Source of the DNA: an uncultured Clostridia bacterium
GTDB lineage: Bacteria; Bacillota; Clostridia; Lachnospirales; Bianqueaceae
DNA length: 43,022 nt
Direction: 5' to 3'
Assembly (NCBI GenBank): GCA_937892735.1
Contig: CALBGL010000017.1
Coordinates: 1 to 43,022 of the forward strand
A program made the translations under genes and the position numbers. Of this stretch, positions 42,812 through 43,022 are shown one piece after another. The notes under the pieces are model-generated. The model did no database searches and had not been told where the DNA came from. It worked only from the letters and a program-made list of their open reading frames with translations. Position 1 is the stretch's first letter; every line of letters begins with the position of its first letter.

Positions 42812-42990
42812 TATACACTATCGGTCAAGAGACTTCCCGGACTTTTTGAATATACTGTATACGCTATTAATCAGGAACTTGCCTGGGCCCTGGATTTTCG
42901 AGCTTCTGTATACGCCCCAGACCAGGAATCTATCTGGGCCCTGAAAATTTGAGTATACAGATCTGCCGAGTGCCAGCTTTTCGAGCGCAA
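42812..42990. repeat. Degenerate tandem repeat, units of 45-51 bp
   Basis: Units beginning TATAC occur at 42812, 42858, 42909 and (partial) 42954. The two best copies share TATACGC..., CAGGAA, then CTGGGCCCTG. The spacing of the two GTATACGC motifs (42857 and 42908) is exactly 51 bp. Read on the plus strand they encode LYTLLIRNLPGPWIFEL and LYTPQTRNLSGP, then a stop. There is no start signal, so coding is doubtful. Confidence 0.65.
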
Positions 42991-43022
42991 TCCTTCCATA
43001 TTATTCCAACATCAAGGCATAA

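Noticed and set aside
42759..42944. Plus-strand small gene over the tandem repeats
   Set aside because: No ribosome binding site, and the open frame is short; the repeat period of 51 bp alone explains the repeated peptides.
42812..42990. CRISPR array
   Set aside because: Units are contiguous and diverged, without unique spacers of constant length, and no cas genes are near.

Overview
The window looks like a chromosome segment of a spore-forming Clostridia bacterium, most likely Lachnospiraceae. The reasons are low-to-middle GC, strong AGGAGG-type ribosome binding sites, the Gram-positive order tepA / ftsK-fhs-folD-rimO-pgsA-cinA-recA-recX / rny, sporulation genes yqfC-yqfD, and a 387-residue serA with an ACT domain. 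The identification rests on gene content and protein recognition only; no search was run.

Region 1 (1 to about 7.7 kb) is part of a decaying mobilizable element. It carries a relaxase interrupted by an amber codon, mobC with a candidate hairpin-rich oriT upstream, a receiver-less OmpR-type regulator, and a heterodimeric ABC exporter whose second subunit is broken by an internal deletion. It also carries a GNAT acetyltransferase, a divergent MerR regulator with a textbook 19-bp-spacer promoter, and tnpV.

Region 2 (7.8-13.6 kb) is a small carbohydrate locus on the minus strand: a GH43 glycosidase, a membrane-bound AraC-type regulator and a lipoprotein solute-binding protein, with no permease genes beside them. 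Region 3 (13.7-16.0 kb) has an ABC-F ATPase and a small membrane protein on the plus strand; the ribosome binding site and start codon of the latter lie inside a long perfect-based hairpin.

Region 4 (16.0-36.8 kb) is about 20 kb of minus-strand housekeeping genes. In transcription order these are ftsK, fhs, folD, rimO, pgsA, cinA, recA, recX, an MBOAT acyltransferase, a DHHW/AlgX-like partner, then (own promoter) rny, proC, nudF, yqfC, yqfD, phoH, ybeY and a SpoVB/MurJ-type flippase. Many neighbours overlap by 4-20 nt. Region 5 (37.0-42.6 kb) holds tepA (plus strand), then rpsO, pnp, dut and a YfcE-like phosphoesterase as one minus-strand operon, and serA. rpsO and pnp are separated by four consecutive stem-loops.

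No CRISPR array, tRNA, rRNA or intact transposase was seen. The least explained signals are the start-codon hairpin at 15593-15662, the 24-bp direct repeat carrying an extended -10 in front of phoH, the degenerate 45-51 bp tandem repeats upstream of serA, and the rpsO-pnp stem-loop cluster.
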